This document shows, one piece after another, positions 6,215 to 12,644 of a stretch of DNA of 12,644 nucleotides (the first letter of the stretch is position 1; each line of letters begins with the position of its first letter). Source of the stretch: AB-629-J13 sp964496365 (GTDB lineage: Bacteria; Fidelibacterota; Marinisomatia; Marinisomatales; AB-629-J13); the NCBI GenBank assembly GCA_964496365.1, contig CAZBZK010000040.1, positions 1 through 12,644 of the forward strand, written 5' to 3'. The translations under genes and the position numbers were made by a program. The notes under the pieces are model-generated. The model had not been told where the DNA came from and did no database searches. It worked only from the letters and a program-made list of their open reading frames with translations.

Positions 6215-7425
6215 ATTATTATTTATTTGAAGATTGTCATTTTGAAAATTTCTTACCCCTATCTTATACCCGTTCTGTTGGTGACATTCGTATTGGAAGA
6301 CATACATTTATTGACCGTGTTCAGAAATTGATGACTCCTTCGGATAATTTATATCTTTTTGTGAGACCTGAGATTGAAAACCTTACCCGAGAAAAATATC
6401 CAGAATTGGAAGTGAACCCCCCACAGGTTGATGATGGAATATGGTTATCGAGTCATGTTTATTGGACCGAAGAACATTTAGTCCAAATGGACACAACCGA
6501 AGATTGTCATTGGGTCACCGACGGAGAAACCGTAGGATATACATTATCAAAATCCTCGGGACATCGTTGGGTAGAGGAAAAAGGGGCTGTATTTAATGAT
6601 TTTTCTGAACCCATAAATTCAAAGGAAATTTTGTGTGATTATGCACAATATTTATGGGATATAATAGACCGAATTTCAAAAACAATCGAGGAAGAAACCA
6701 GTACACTAAATTTCAAAACCAACGTCCATCCACAATCTGAAAACGTTCATTTTATAGGAAGAAAAACTATTTATGTACATGAAACGGTTACAATGGATCC
6801 ATCCATTGTGATTAATGCGGAAAAGGGTGGGGTAATTATTATGGAAAATGTTCAGATTCAATCGTTTTCATATTTGGAAGGTCCTTTATTTATAGATGAA
6901 AACTCTAGGGTCAAATCTCACACTCATCTCTCAAACTCCGTCATTGGGCCTGTTTGCAAAATAGGTGGAGAAATAGAAAACTGTGTTTTCCAAGGCTACT
7001 CCAATAAAGTACATGATGGTCATTTAGGTGACGCATTTTTAGGAGAATGGGTAAATTTGGGAGCAGGGACAACCAATAGTAATTTGAAGAATAATTATTC
7101 AAATGTAAAAGTTAATTTAGGTGAAAAAATATTGGACTCCGGAAAAACAAATGTTGGTTCGTTAATCGGAGACCACGTCAAAACTGGTATTGGAAGTCAA
7201 TTATCCACAGGGACCGTCATTAGCCCATGTTCTAATATAATTTCTTCAATTAATTCCCCGAATTATTTTGGTCCTTTTTCTTGGTTTATTAACGGAGAAC
7301 TTTCCATCCATCGGTTTGATGAATTCATTAAAACGGCGATTAAAGTAAAAGAAAGGAGAGGGCTAAGTTTCAGTGAACATGAAAAGAGGTTTTATAATCA
7401 ATTATATTATAAAATATATAGTTGA
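6211..7425 (+). CDS. GlmU-like putative sugar nucleotidyltransferase/acetyltransferase (Bacteroidota type)
   Basis: This 404-residue protein matches the alternative GlmU-like family of Bacteroidota, which is presumed to work in UDP-N-acetylglucosamine supply for the cell envelope. The N-terminal signature is LPLSYTRSVGDIRIG (15-29), which replaces the classic GxGTRM loop of GlmU. A left-handed beta-helix of hexapeptide repeats runs from about 185 to 340. Its hallmark region is QGYSNKVHDGHLG (261-273), followed by GEWVNLGAGT (278-287) and NLKNNYSNVKV (291-301), close to the acetyltransferase part of GlmU. The C-terminal tail (355-404) is charged and helical. The ATG overlaps the previous stop; AGGG at 6202-6205 is a possible ribosome site. 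The exact reaction, and whether both activities are present, cannot be told from the sequence. Confidence 0.88.
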   Translation: MNYYLFEDCHFENFLPLSYTRSVGDIRIGRHTFIDRVQKLMTPSDNLYLFVRPEIENLTREKYPELEVNPPQVDDGIWLSSHVYWTEEHLVQMDTTEDCHWVTDGETVGYTLSKSSGHRWVEEKGAVFNDFSEPINSKEILCDYAQYLWDIIDRISKTIEEETSTLNFKTNVHPQSENVHFIGRKTIYVHETVTMDPSIVINAEKGGVIIMENVQIQSFSYLEGPLFIDENSRVKSHTHLSNSVIGPVCKIGGEIENCVFQGYSNKVHDGHLGDAFLGEWVNLGAGTTNSNLKNNYSNVKVNLGEKILDSGKTNVGSLIGDHVKTGIGSQLSTGTVISPCSNIISSINSPNYFGPFSWFINGELSIHRFDEFIKTAIKVKERRGLSFSEHEKRFYNQLYYKIYS

Positions 7426-7444
7426 AAATTACTTGAACATTTTA

Positions 7445-7473
7445 TTGCTCATCCGAATTTCATCATTTATATT
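7445..7473 (+). promoter_or_regulatory. Possible promoter before the zinc-ribbon gene
   Basis: In the 75-bp gap after the GlmU-like gene, TTGCTC (7445-7450) and TATATT (7468-7473) are 17 bp apart. The -10 is a five-of-six match, but the -35 matches only three of six. A transcript from here would have a leader of about 20 nt and would use the ribosome site at 7488-7496. The two downstream genes could equally be read through from the genes before them. Confidence 0.25.
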
Positions 7474-7487
7474 AACGCCCGATTTTT

Positions 7488-7496
7488 AAAGGAAAA
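7488..7496 (+). promoter_or_regulatory. Shine-Dalgarno-like ribosome binding site
   Basis: AAAGGAAAA with its GGA seven bases before the ATG at 7501 is the clearest ribosome binding site in the window. It stands out because most other starts here have no such motif, and it supports the ATG at 7501 as the true start. Confidence 0.45.
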
Positions 7497-7500
7497 TTGA

Positions 7501-7887
7501 ATGTTAGAAGGTATTATTTGCCCCGTTTGCGAATCAACATTAAATGATGAGCATCTAAAAGAAACACTTGTATGTGAATTCTGCAGAACCGATTTAAAAG
7601 ACCGGAAATATTTGGATTTTTTGGAATATCTCATGACAAATGGTATTGTAAAAAATTTAGATTTTTTTGACACAGAAGTTTACAGTGAGGATATAGAACG
7701 TTTGAGTCCGGATGATGAGGAGGATGTTGATCCCTCGGAATTCGAGAAAAAAAAGGATAATTTTAATTTTTACGAAAATGAAATGGTTCAAAAAGGTAAA
7801 GAAGACAATGAACCAGATTATGAAGAATTCGACGGATTAAATGAAGATTGGGAAGAATTTAATCGTCGAGAATTTGAAGGATTTTAA
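7501..7887 (+). CDS. Zinc-ribbon protein with acidic C-terminal tail, function unknown
   Basis: The first 30 residues hold two CxxC knuckles, C7-P-V-C10 and C25-E-F-C28, separated by 14 residues, which is the pattern of a small zinc ribbon. From about residue 50 the 128-residue protein becomes strongly acidic, with clusters such as SPDDEEDVDPSEFE (69-82) and DEPDYEEF-like stretches near 107-117. It contains no membrane segment or signal peptide. The combination suggests a small cytoplasmic metal-binding adaptor that contacts a basic partner or nucleic-acid-binding complex, but no named family is recognised. It precedes the DUF3467 gene by 12 bp, so the two probably form a unit. Confidence 0.8.
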   Translation: MLEGIICPVCESTLNDEHLKETLVCEFCRTDLKDRKYLDFLEYLMTNGIVKNLDFFDTEVYSEDIERLSPDDEEDVDPSEFEKKKDNFNFYENEMVQKGKEDNEPDYEEFDGLNEDWEEFNRREFEGF

Positions 7888-7899
7888 TGCGAGATAATT

Positions 7900-8223
7900 A
7901 TGACCGATAAAAAAACAAAAACACAACAAATAAATATAGAATTAGATGAGAAAATTAGCGGAGGAGAGTATTCAAATTTTGTAGTTGTTACACATTCTCC
8001 AGCTGAGTTTGTTATGGATTTTACCCGATTATTACCGGGAGTTCCTAAAGCAAAAATACATTCCAGAATTGTAATGGCACCTCCTCATGCAAAAGCCTTT
8101 ATGTTGGCATTAAAAGACAATTTGGTGAAATTTGAAGGAAAACATGGAGAAATAAAATCGCCGGGTCAGGATTCGTTTTCTGGTTTTGGAGTGAAACCAC
8201 CTAAGGGCAGTCTCCCAAACTAA
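7900..8223 (+). CDS. DUF3467 domain-containing protein
   Basis: The 107-residue protein matches the DUF3467 family over residues 10-75. It begins with INIELDEKISGGEYSNFVVV, continues with the conserved THSPAEFVMDFTRLLPGVPKAK and SRIVMAPPHAKAF, and ends in an ALKDNLVKFE helix. The family is widespread in FCB bacteria and others, is small and soluble, and has no established function that I know of. The last 30 residues (Gly/Ser/Pro-rich) are likely disordered. It is the last gene of the plus-strand run and is followed by a nested hairpin. The ATG has only a weak purine stretch (GAGA) upstream and probably depends on coupling to the gene 12 bp before it. Confidence 0.9.
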   Translation: MTDKKTKTQQINIELDEKISGGEYSNFVVVTHSPAEFVMDFTRLLPGVPKAKIHSRIVMAPPHAKAFMLALKDNLVKFEGKHGEIKSPGQDSFSGFGVKPPKGSLPN

Positions 8224-8234
8224 ACAACATCATT

Positions 8235-8280
8235 TGAGAATCCACTGGATGAGAGACATTCATCGTAGTTGGATTCTTGA
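8235..8280. terminator. Nested hairpin between convergent genes, possible bidirectional terminator
   Basis: AGAATCCA (8237-8244) pairs perfectly with TGGATTCT (8270-8277), extended outward by wobble pairs. Inside it GATGA (8248-8252) pairs with TCATC (8260-8264) around a 7-nt loop. The structure lies 12 nt after the DUF3467 stop, in the 76-bp gap to the convergent PAP2 gene. A 12-bp palindrome, TAATTATAATTA, follows at 8281-8292. There is no strong T-run, so it may be a terminator working in both directions or a 3'-end stabilising structure. Confidence 0.5.
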
Positions 8281-8299
8281 TAATTATAATTATAGTTCA

Positions 8300-8887
8300 C
8301 TAATTTGTATCGGAGCTATACCATACCCAAGTCCGATTTCGTTTCAGTTCTCTCATTTTTATAATGACCCAAAAACTCAAAATCAACCAGGCTGTTCCAT
8401 ATCCAAATAATGCTCCGCACACAACATCTGCTGGATAATGAACGCCAACATAAACCCGACTAAAAGCAATAAGACCAGCCAAAAGGAAAATCCATTTGAC
8501 CTTCCTTCCATAAAAATAATGAATCACTACAGCGAATGCAAAGGTATTGGCAGCATGATTGGATACAAAGGAATATAACCCACCGGGTTTCACTAATAAA
8601 TTAATGGATTCTGTCATGGCATGGGAGGGTCGAATCCGCCCTATCCATGGTTTGATAAACTGGGCAGCAATTCCATCAACACAAATAATGGTTACCAATA
8701 GAATTACAGCTGAAATTTTCCCTCTTTTACCATCATAACCAATCATCCAAATCAATAGAACTATGATTGGAATTATCCAATTATTTTGATGCGTGATTAC
8801 CGTCATTAAAAAATCCAAAATTGGGTGAGATAATTTGGAATTAATAACCTGAAAAATAAGATGATCAATATATCTTAGTAATTCCAA
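8300..8887 (-). CDS. PAP2-family membrane phosphatase, TTG start
   Basis: This is an intact PAP2 (type 2 phosphatidic acid phosphatase) membrane enzyme of 195 residues. The three catalytic motifs are complete: K79-x6-R86-P87, S109-N-H111 and S143-R144-x5-H150-x3-D154. H111 and H150 are the expected acid and nucleophile. Such proteins dephosphorylate undecaprenyl diphosphate or other lipid phosphates at the outer face of the inner membrane; BcrC- and LpxE-like members have this size. Four to five hydrophobic segments are visible. The only upstream start is a TTG at 8885-8887, since an in-frame TGA lies two codons before it and the next ATG is codon 28, inside the conserved N-terminal segment. 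It reads away from the TonB receptor gene in the same direction, 139 bp beyond its stop. Confidence 0.92.
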   Translation of the reverse strand: MELLRYIDHLIFQVINSKLSHPILDFLMTVITHQNNWIIPIIVLLIWMIGYDGKRGKISAVILLVTIICVDGIAAQFIKPWIGRIRPSHAMTESINLLVKPGGLYSFVSNHAANTFAFAVVIHYFYGRKVKWIFLLAGLIAFSRVYVGVHYPADVVCGALFGYGTAWLILSFWVIIKMRELKRNRTWVWYSSDTN

Positions 8888-8903
8888 ATTTCAATTTTCT
8901 GTT

Positions 8904-8932
8904 TTGGAAATTATTTTTGGTCTCATTTCCAA
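8904..8932. other. Inverted repeat in the gap between receptor and PAP2 genes
   Basis: TTGGAAAT (8904-8911) is an exact inverted copy of ATTTCCAA (8925-8932), separated by 13 nt. It sits 17-45 bp upstream of the PAP2 start. It could be a hairpin in the PAP2 leader, an operator, or a weak terminator of the receptor gene. No T-run follows on the minus strand. The rest of the 139-bp gap (8888-9026) shows no gene. Confidence 0.25.
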
Positions 8933-9026
8933 CGAAGTGTTAGGTGTTTATGAATTTTCTATGGAGTTTATTTGAATTGAAATTAATAGTTCCAATCCAA
9001 ATTGAATACGACTGACTGAATGGTAT

Positions 9027-12000
9027 TTACAAATTAGCCTGTAATCTCAAAACAATCATTTGCCCAATTTCTGGACCACCCATTATTTCTGTATGATGAT
9101 GATTAAAAATGTTGTTGATGGTCAAATTAGCCTTTAAATGGTCATTAATTTCATATCCTGTATGAATATCAAAAATAGTGTAAGCATTGATATTCCCATA
9201 GTAAATCCCGGAGGACCAATTAAATGCATCCACATAACGGCCATTTAAAGTCAAATTAATCGGTAATTTTTTTGAAGTATATTGCAATTGCATTCCTGCT
9301 TTATGTTTGGGAGCATTGATTGGATCATAGGCATTGGTAATGGGATTCAGGAATTCATTCATCCCCAATAGAGAATACGTTAAATTCAGTGACCATTCAC
9401 GATTTAGAAAAATAGCAAGGCTGGCATCGAGTCCCCATAAATCCACTTCTCCGTAATTGATATATCCAACAATCACAGGCGGGGTAAATCCCGGTGTTGT
9501 ATCAATAGCGGTGATTCCCATCAGTCCACTACGCCACCTATCTAAAGCTTCGTTATAATCCTCTTGATCAGAAATAATATTTTGATCTATTTCGGAAATT
9601 CGGTTTGTGTCCAAGTCGCCATCATAATCCGTTTCAAGAATATCTTTTCTAATAACGATAGGAGTAATAAAAGTCGCACCACTTACAAAACTACTATAAT
9701 GACTGGCATACAAATCAATGGTTCCAAATATATTGGAAGCCAACCTACCCTTGTATCCAAATTCAAGCGTTTGTACAATTTCAGGTGTTACCCCTCCTAA
9801 ATCTTTTACTTCCCCACCAAAAAACCCTTTGATCTTTGGGTCTACAGATGGATAAAAGAATATACTTTGGTCTGGATTAATCCATCTATATGTTTTAGCA
9901 TCTGTGTCAAAATATTTTGGAAGATTCTCTGAATTTCTTGGAAAAACATATCCACCATCCGCTCCTTTTGCGTACACTTTGAATATAGACACTCTGGTTA
10001 CAAAAATATCTAGAAAAAGTGCTTGATTCGAAGGTGTATTGAATGCTTGAGCCCACGTTAAACGAAAGTTTTGGTGATCCATAGGTTTATACACCAACCC
10101 AATTTTAGGGGAAATTTGAATCCCGTCATGCTTATCAAAATCAAATTCCCACTTAAACGGGCTGTAATTATAATCTTTTTGGTTATTGAATTCGATGAAG
10201 TCAGAGAGTCTATCATGAACATCAAATCGAGTGGCTTGAATTAACTCAAACTTATTGGAGAGTTTCCAATTGAGCTGATAATACATTCCCAACTCATTCA
10301 CTACATACCGATTGTCTTCTTCTGGTTCATCTATTCCTTCATCAATCAGTCCATCTCCATCATTATCAATCCCATCGGCAATGGCACCTTTTACACTGTC
10401 TTCGGTAGTGAGTGGGACTCCTGTGGAGGTACGAGACCAGCGAGTAAATCCTTCATTATCATCATAATAACCATTAGAATTGGAATCTTCAAATAAATAG
10501 GGAGAACCAGCTTCACCGTTTCCATTATTATCTACTCGGTCGGACATAGATTTATCTGATAAAATAGTTCCACGTGTGTCTGGTAAGGTGAGAAAATAAT
10601 CGATACCCCAAACAAACCTGAAATTTTCAGAATTGGATTCCAATGCATGCTGGAATTGAGCAGAAAACTTCTTTGAACGGTCGTAAATTTTACTGCCAGT
10701 TGCCATACTTCGGGTTGGATTTTCAGGATCGCCCGAATAGCTAGTATTCAAATAAGTTTGCAGAAAGAAATTCTTGTATCTCAACCTAGCTTGATAATAT
10801 TGGTAAATCCAACCATCAGCTAAATATCGTGCGATGGGAGTTATATTGATATTTCTGGCATAGGCATATCCATGGTTGACACTTAAACTAACGTCATTAT
10901 TTGGTTCCCAGTCAGCACGGATATCATAGCGATAATTTCTTACATTAAAATCCGGGAAATCATCAACCCCATCATCGTTTGCGTCCGTTAACATATTGGG
11001 TAACCCACCGTAATTGAGATGAAAATCTCCTTCATCTTTATCTAAATCATCTACCCCAATTTCACCAATGGATGGCAAGCCATTACCATCAAGGTCATTT
11101 AGCTCAAACTGATCCCAGACTCCATTTCCATTTATATCGTTGAGTGATTCGTTGGGATCCCAAATTCCGTTTCCATTTTCATCATCAAAATGCTCCGCAC
11201 CTGTGAATTCTCCATCACCATTTGTGTCCTCAAAGGGTTCTGCTGCATCCCAATCGCCATCATCATCCCAATCTGTCCATGGCCAAAGAAAATCGCCTGT
11301 ATCAAAAAACCCATTATCATTATTGTCTGTGTATGATTCATGGTCCTGCCATCCTTCCACCCCATTTTGTTCAGTATGGGGTTCTGCATCATCCCAAATA
11401 CCATTAAAATTTCTATCTGCTAATAACTCTCCTTTATCCCAGACTCCATTTTCATTCAAATCCTCAAATTCTTCTTGGGCAATGTGAGAAGGATTACCTG
11501 ATCCATCAAAATAAGGAGCCCAATCTCCATCGTTATCCAATCCATCCGATCCCCAATTATCACCAAAAATTCCGTTTTTATTGCTGTCAAAAATGATATG
11601 TCCGTTTTCATCATATTCGTAATCACCGAATCCACCATCCTGAACCGTCCAATTTTGATAGTGGTCACCAAACCGTCCAATCCACTTGCTTCCGAGTTCA
11701 TCATTTTCATCTATTTCTCCATCGTTATCATTGTCAATACCATCAATCCACACTTCTGCAACATCGTCGATGCCTTCGTCAATTCCATCATCAATGAGTC
11801 CATTCCCATCGTTATCAATACCATCCATGTAGGCTTGTCCCAACATGTCTTCGGTTACATTCCAAAGTGTAATATTAGTACCGGGAACGTCATACCGCTT
11901 AAAGGGATCATTCGCAGCGATATCAACTATGGTTTGGTCTATTTTTGGAGACCCTGGTTCTGCATCATTTCCAAAATTACTGATACCATCCGCATAATTT

Positions 12001-12644
12001 AACCCAATCCAACTTGGTTTTGCCCCGGGCCATTCTGTTAACATAGCTTCCGTAAATTTTGGGTTGTTTACTTCCCAGGAATTGTTATTATTATCAATAC
12101 CATCATGACGTAAACTGGTTCTCCCTAAGAATGCAACATCATGTCCTTCATATTCATCTGGATTAAAGTGTTTCCAATCTTGTCCCCTTAAAACAACCGT
12201 GGATAATTTAAATCCAAACTTCCCCATTTTATGGGCAGTTCTAAAGGTAAATTTTTGCATTGGATCTGTATCGGATTGAGAGATGGTTCCCCCCATTATG
12301 TTTACGGAAGTACCCTGGGATCTTAGGGGAGAGCTTGAAATAATATTCAACACCCCACTGTGAGCATTGGGTCCATACAACGCAGAAGAAGGTCCCAAAA
12401 CTACTTCAATTTGTTCTACATCATCAAAACTTACTGGGATGACGTTGTATGCCGTGAGTCTAAGAGAAGGTACATTTGCCATTCGACCATCAGTCAAGGT
12501 CATTAGCCGAGAACTGAATGATGAATTAAATCCCCTGGCAGTTATATTGTAGCTGTCTATTCCTGATTGGGTAAAATCCAGTCCTTTTGTTGTTTTTAAA
12601 TAATCACCAAGATTTGTGTTGCTTTCCCGGCGGATATCCTGTTT
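9027..12644 (-). CDS. TonB-dependent outer-membrane receptor, N-terminus beyond window edge, with calcium-loop insertions
   Basis: This is an outer-membrane beta-barrel that imports a ligand using TonB energy. The frame is open to the window end: 47 more codons precede the ATG at 12501-12503, reading KQDIRRESNTNLGDYL... and including the plug motif ITARGFNSSF. That ATG is therefore internal, and the signal peptide, any carboxypeptidase-like domain and the TonB box lie outside the window. Counting from that Met, the plug continues through TLTDGRM (2-8), VEQIEVVLGPSSALYGPNA (29-47) and GVLNII (50-55). Barrel strands follow, ending in NLTINNIFN (1126-1134) and a final strand to Leu1158. Long loops at about 133-515 and 655-729 are filled with Asp/Asn repeats. 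At about 1,205 visible residues it is far longer than simple receptors, mainly because of these loops. No SusD-like gene adjoins its 3' end, and the substrate cannot be told. Confidence 0.93.
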   Translation of the reverse strand, partial: KQDIRRESNTNLGDYLKTTKGLDFTQSGIDSYNITARGFNSSFSSRLMTLTDGRMANVPSLRLTAYNVIPVSFDDVEQIEVVLGPSSALYGPNAHSGVLNIISSSPLRSQGTSVNIMGGTISQSDTDPMQKFTFRTAHKMGKFGFKLSTVVLRGQDWKHFNPDEYEGHDVAFLGRTSLRHDGIDNNNNSWEVNNPKFTEAMLTEWPGAKPSWIGLNYADGISNFGNDAEPGSPKIDQTIVDIAANDPFKRYDVPGTNITLWNVTEDMLGQAYMDGIDNDGNGLIDDGIDEGIDDVAEVWIDGIDNDNDGEIDENDELGSKWIGRFGDHYQNWTVQDGGFGDYEYDENGHIIFDSNKNGIFGDNWGSDGLDNDGDWAPYFDGSGNPSHIAQEEFEDLNENGVWDKGELLADRNFNGIWDDAEPHTEQNGVEGWQDHESYTDNNDNGFFDTGDFLWPWTDWDDDGDWDAAEPFEDTNGDGEFTGAEHFDDENGNGIWDPNESLNDINGNGVWDQFELNDLDGNGLPSIGEIGVDDLDKDEGDFHLNYGGLPNMLTDANDDGVDDFPDFNVRNYRYDIRADWEPNNDVSLSVNHGYAYARNINITPIARYLADGWIYQYYQARLRYKNFFLQTYLNTSYSGDPENPTRSMATGSKIYDRSKKFSAQFQHALESNSENFRFVWGIDYFLTLPDTRGTILSDKSMSDRVDNNGNGEAGSPYLFEDSNSNGYYDDNEGFTRWSRTSTGVPLTTEDSVKGAIADGIDNDGDGLIDEGIDEPEEDNRYVVNELGMYYQLNWKLSNKFELIQATRFDVHDRLSDFIEFNNQKDYNYSPFKWEFDFDKHDGIQISPKIGLVYKPMDHQNFRLTWAQAFNTPSNQALFLDIFVTRVSIFKVYAKGADGGYVFPRNSENLPKYFDTDAKTYRWINPDQSIFFYPSVDPKIKGFFGGEVKDLGGVTPEIVQTLEFGYKGRLASNIFGTIDLYASHYSSFVSGATFITPIVIRKDILETDYDGDLDTNRISEIDQNIISDQEDYNEALDRWRSGLMGITAIDTTPGFTPPVIVGYINYGEVDLWGLDASLAIFLNREWSLNLTYSLLGMNEFLNPITNAYDPINAPKHKAGMQLQYTSKKLPINLTLNGRYVDAFNWSSGIYYGNINAYTIFDIHTGYEINDHLKANLTINNIFNHHHTEIMGGPEIGQMIVLRLQANL
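10317..10541 (-). repeat. Second calcium-loop insertion in the receptor barrel
   Basis: Residues 655-729 of the receptor form a separate Asp/Asn-rich insertion. It holds DRVDNNGNGEAG, then FEDSNSNGYYDDNEG (an EF-hand-like unit) and DGIDNDGDGLIDEGIDE (709-725). The last is nearly the same as the motif at 227-243, also at the DNA level (10327-10380 compared with 11765-11828). Barrel-like sequence lies on both sides, so this is a different extracellular loop from the main array. Confidence 0.7.
11061..11462 (-). repeat. Nine EF-hand-like units, mostly 45-bp period, in the receptor gene
   Basis: Twelve-residue loops of the form D-x-N/D-x-N/D-G-x-x-D-x-x-E begin at residues 348, 363, 378 (degenerate), 393, 411, 426, 441, 456 and 470, counted from the Met at 12503. 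The spacing is 15 residues except for one 18 and one 14. Most carry Trp or Phe at position 8 and Glu at position 12, as in a full EF-hand loop. The period is also visible in the DNA: CCCAGAC at 11114 and CCCAAAT at 11159 are 45 bp apart in equivalent places. The array probably binds calcium and stiffens an extracellular loop. Confidence 0.85.
11694..11828 (-). repeat. Pair of D-G-I-D-N calcium-type motifs in the receptor
   Basis: Residues 227-245 (DGIDNDGNGLIDDGIDEG) and 254-268 (DGIDNDNDGEIDEND) share the pattern D-G-I-D-N-D-x-D/N-G-x-I-D. It resembles MopE-type and thrombospondin-3-type Asp/Asn loops without the Cys of MopE. A shorter copy, DGIDNNNN, is at residues 134-141 and DGLDNDGD at 320-327, so the motif brackets the longer array. 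Confidence 0.75.

Noticed and set aside
7467..7673. Minus-strand frame of 68 codons over the zinc-ribbon gene
   Set aside because: The opposite frame has two CxxC motifs, a ribosome site and an operon partner; this one has nothing beyond being open.
11058..11468. Regular 45-bp spacing considered as a CRISPR array or non-coding tandem repeat
   Set aside because: The repeats are in frame, encode conserved calcium-loop residues, vary at third positions, and have no spacer-repeat alternation.
11140..11487. Open frame on the plus strand of 115 codons rich in Ser and Pro, with a shorter one at 11222-11407
   Set aside because: It is the antisense shadow of the 45-bp calcium-loop array; the repeat and the Asp/Asn codons keep the opposite frame open. 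No domain or ribosome site supports it.
11132..11710. Minus-strand out-of-frame open frames of 90 and 84 codons within the receptor, rich in Met, Ile and Asn
   Set aside because: They are frame-shifted readings of the repeat region, with no independent start signal or domain.
11598..12002. Plus-strand frame of 134 codons with hydrophobic Ile-rich sequence
   Set aside because: It is antisense to the Asp/Asn-rich part of the receptor; GAT/AAT-type codons read as Ile and Val on the other strand. The sense frame has clear homology.
12501..12503. ATG at 12503 as the start of the TonB receptor
   Set aside because: It falls in the middle of the plug domain; the upstream 47 codons are open and encode the expected plug sequence.
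1..12644. Search for a defence island, phage, transposon or secondary-metabolite cluster
   Set aside because: No transposase, integrase, nuclease, toxin-antitoxin pair, synthase or terminal repeats were recognised; the gene content is housekeeping and envelope type.

Overview
The window is AT-rich and densely coded, with ten genes in 12.6 kb, mostly in head-to-tail runs with overlaps or very short gaps. I see no tRNA, rRNA, CRISPR array, insertion sequence or phage gene. Most start codons lack a clear Shine-Dalgarno sequence, which is common in the Bacteroidota/FCB superphylum. Three things together point to an uncultured FCB-group bacterium, most likely Candidatus Marinimicrobia (SAR406/Neomarinimicrobiota) or a close relative: a TonB-dependent receptor packed with Asp/Asn calcium-loop repeats, a secreted protein ending in a dockerin-like repeat pair, and the Bacteroidota-type GlmU-like nucleotidyltransferase. 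This assignment is an inference from gene content; no phylogenetic marker is present.

Layout. (1) 1-1309, plus strand: a cation diffusion facilitator (CDF) transporter with a duplicated C-terminal domain. A promoter-like sequence lies upstream, and a perfect 14-bp palindrome sits exactly in its -35/-10 spacer. (2) 1313-5602, minus strand: a compact four-gene run read from 5602 downward. It holds a DjlA-like membrane co-chaperone, a methylmalonyl-CoA mutase catalytic subunit without a B12 domain, a degenerate PAP2-like membrane protein, and a secreted pyroglutamyl-peptidase-like protein with a C-terminal dockerin. (3) 5645-8223, plus strand, divergent from region 2 across 42 bp: an unrecognised 189-aa protein overlapping a GlmU-like enzyme, then a zinc-ribbon/acidic protein and a DUF3467 protein. 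A nested hairpin follows. (4) 8300-12644, minus strand: an intact PAP2 phosphatase with a TTG start, and a very large TonB-dependent receptor whose reading frame runs off the right edge, so its N-terminus is missing.

Functional themes. Several products act at the envelope: the metal transporter, the two PAP2 proteins, the secreted C15-like protein, the TonB receptor and the UDP-sugar enzyme. The mutase belongs to propionate/succinate metabolism, and its B12 subunit must be encoded elsewhere. The most unusual items are the calcium-loop arrays inserted in the receptor barrel (nine EF-hand-like units with a mostly 15-residue, 45-bp period, plus several D-G-I-D-N motifs) and the C15-like domain, whose catalytic Glu and His are kept while the nucleophilic Cys is lost. 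I do not see a multi-gene defence or mobile system here.
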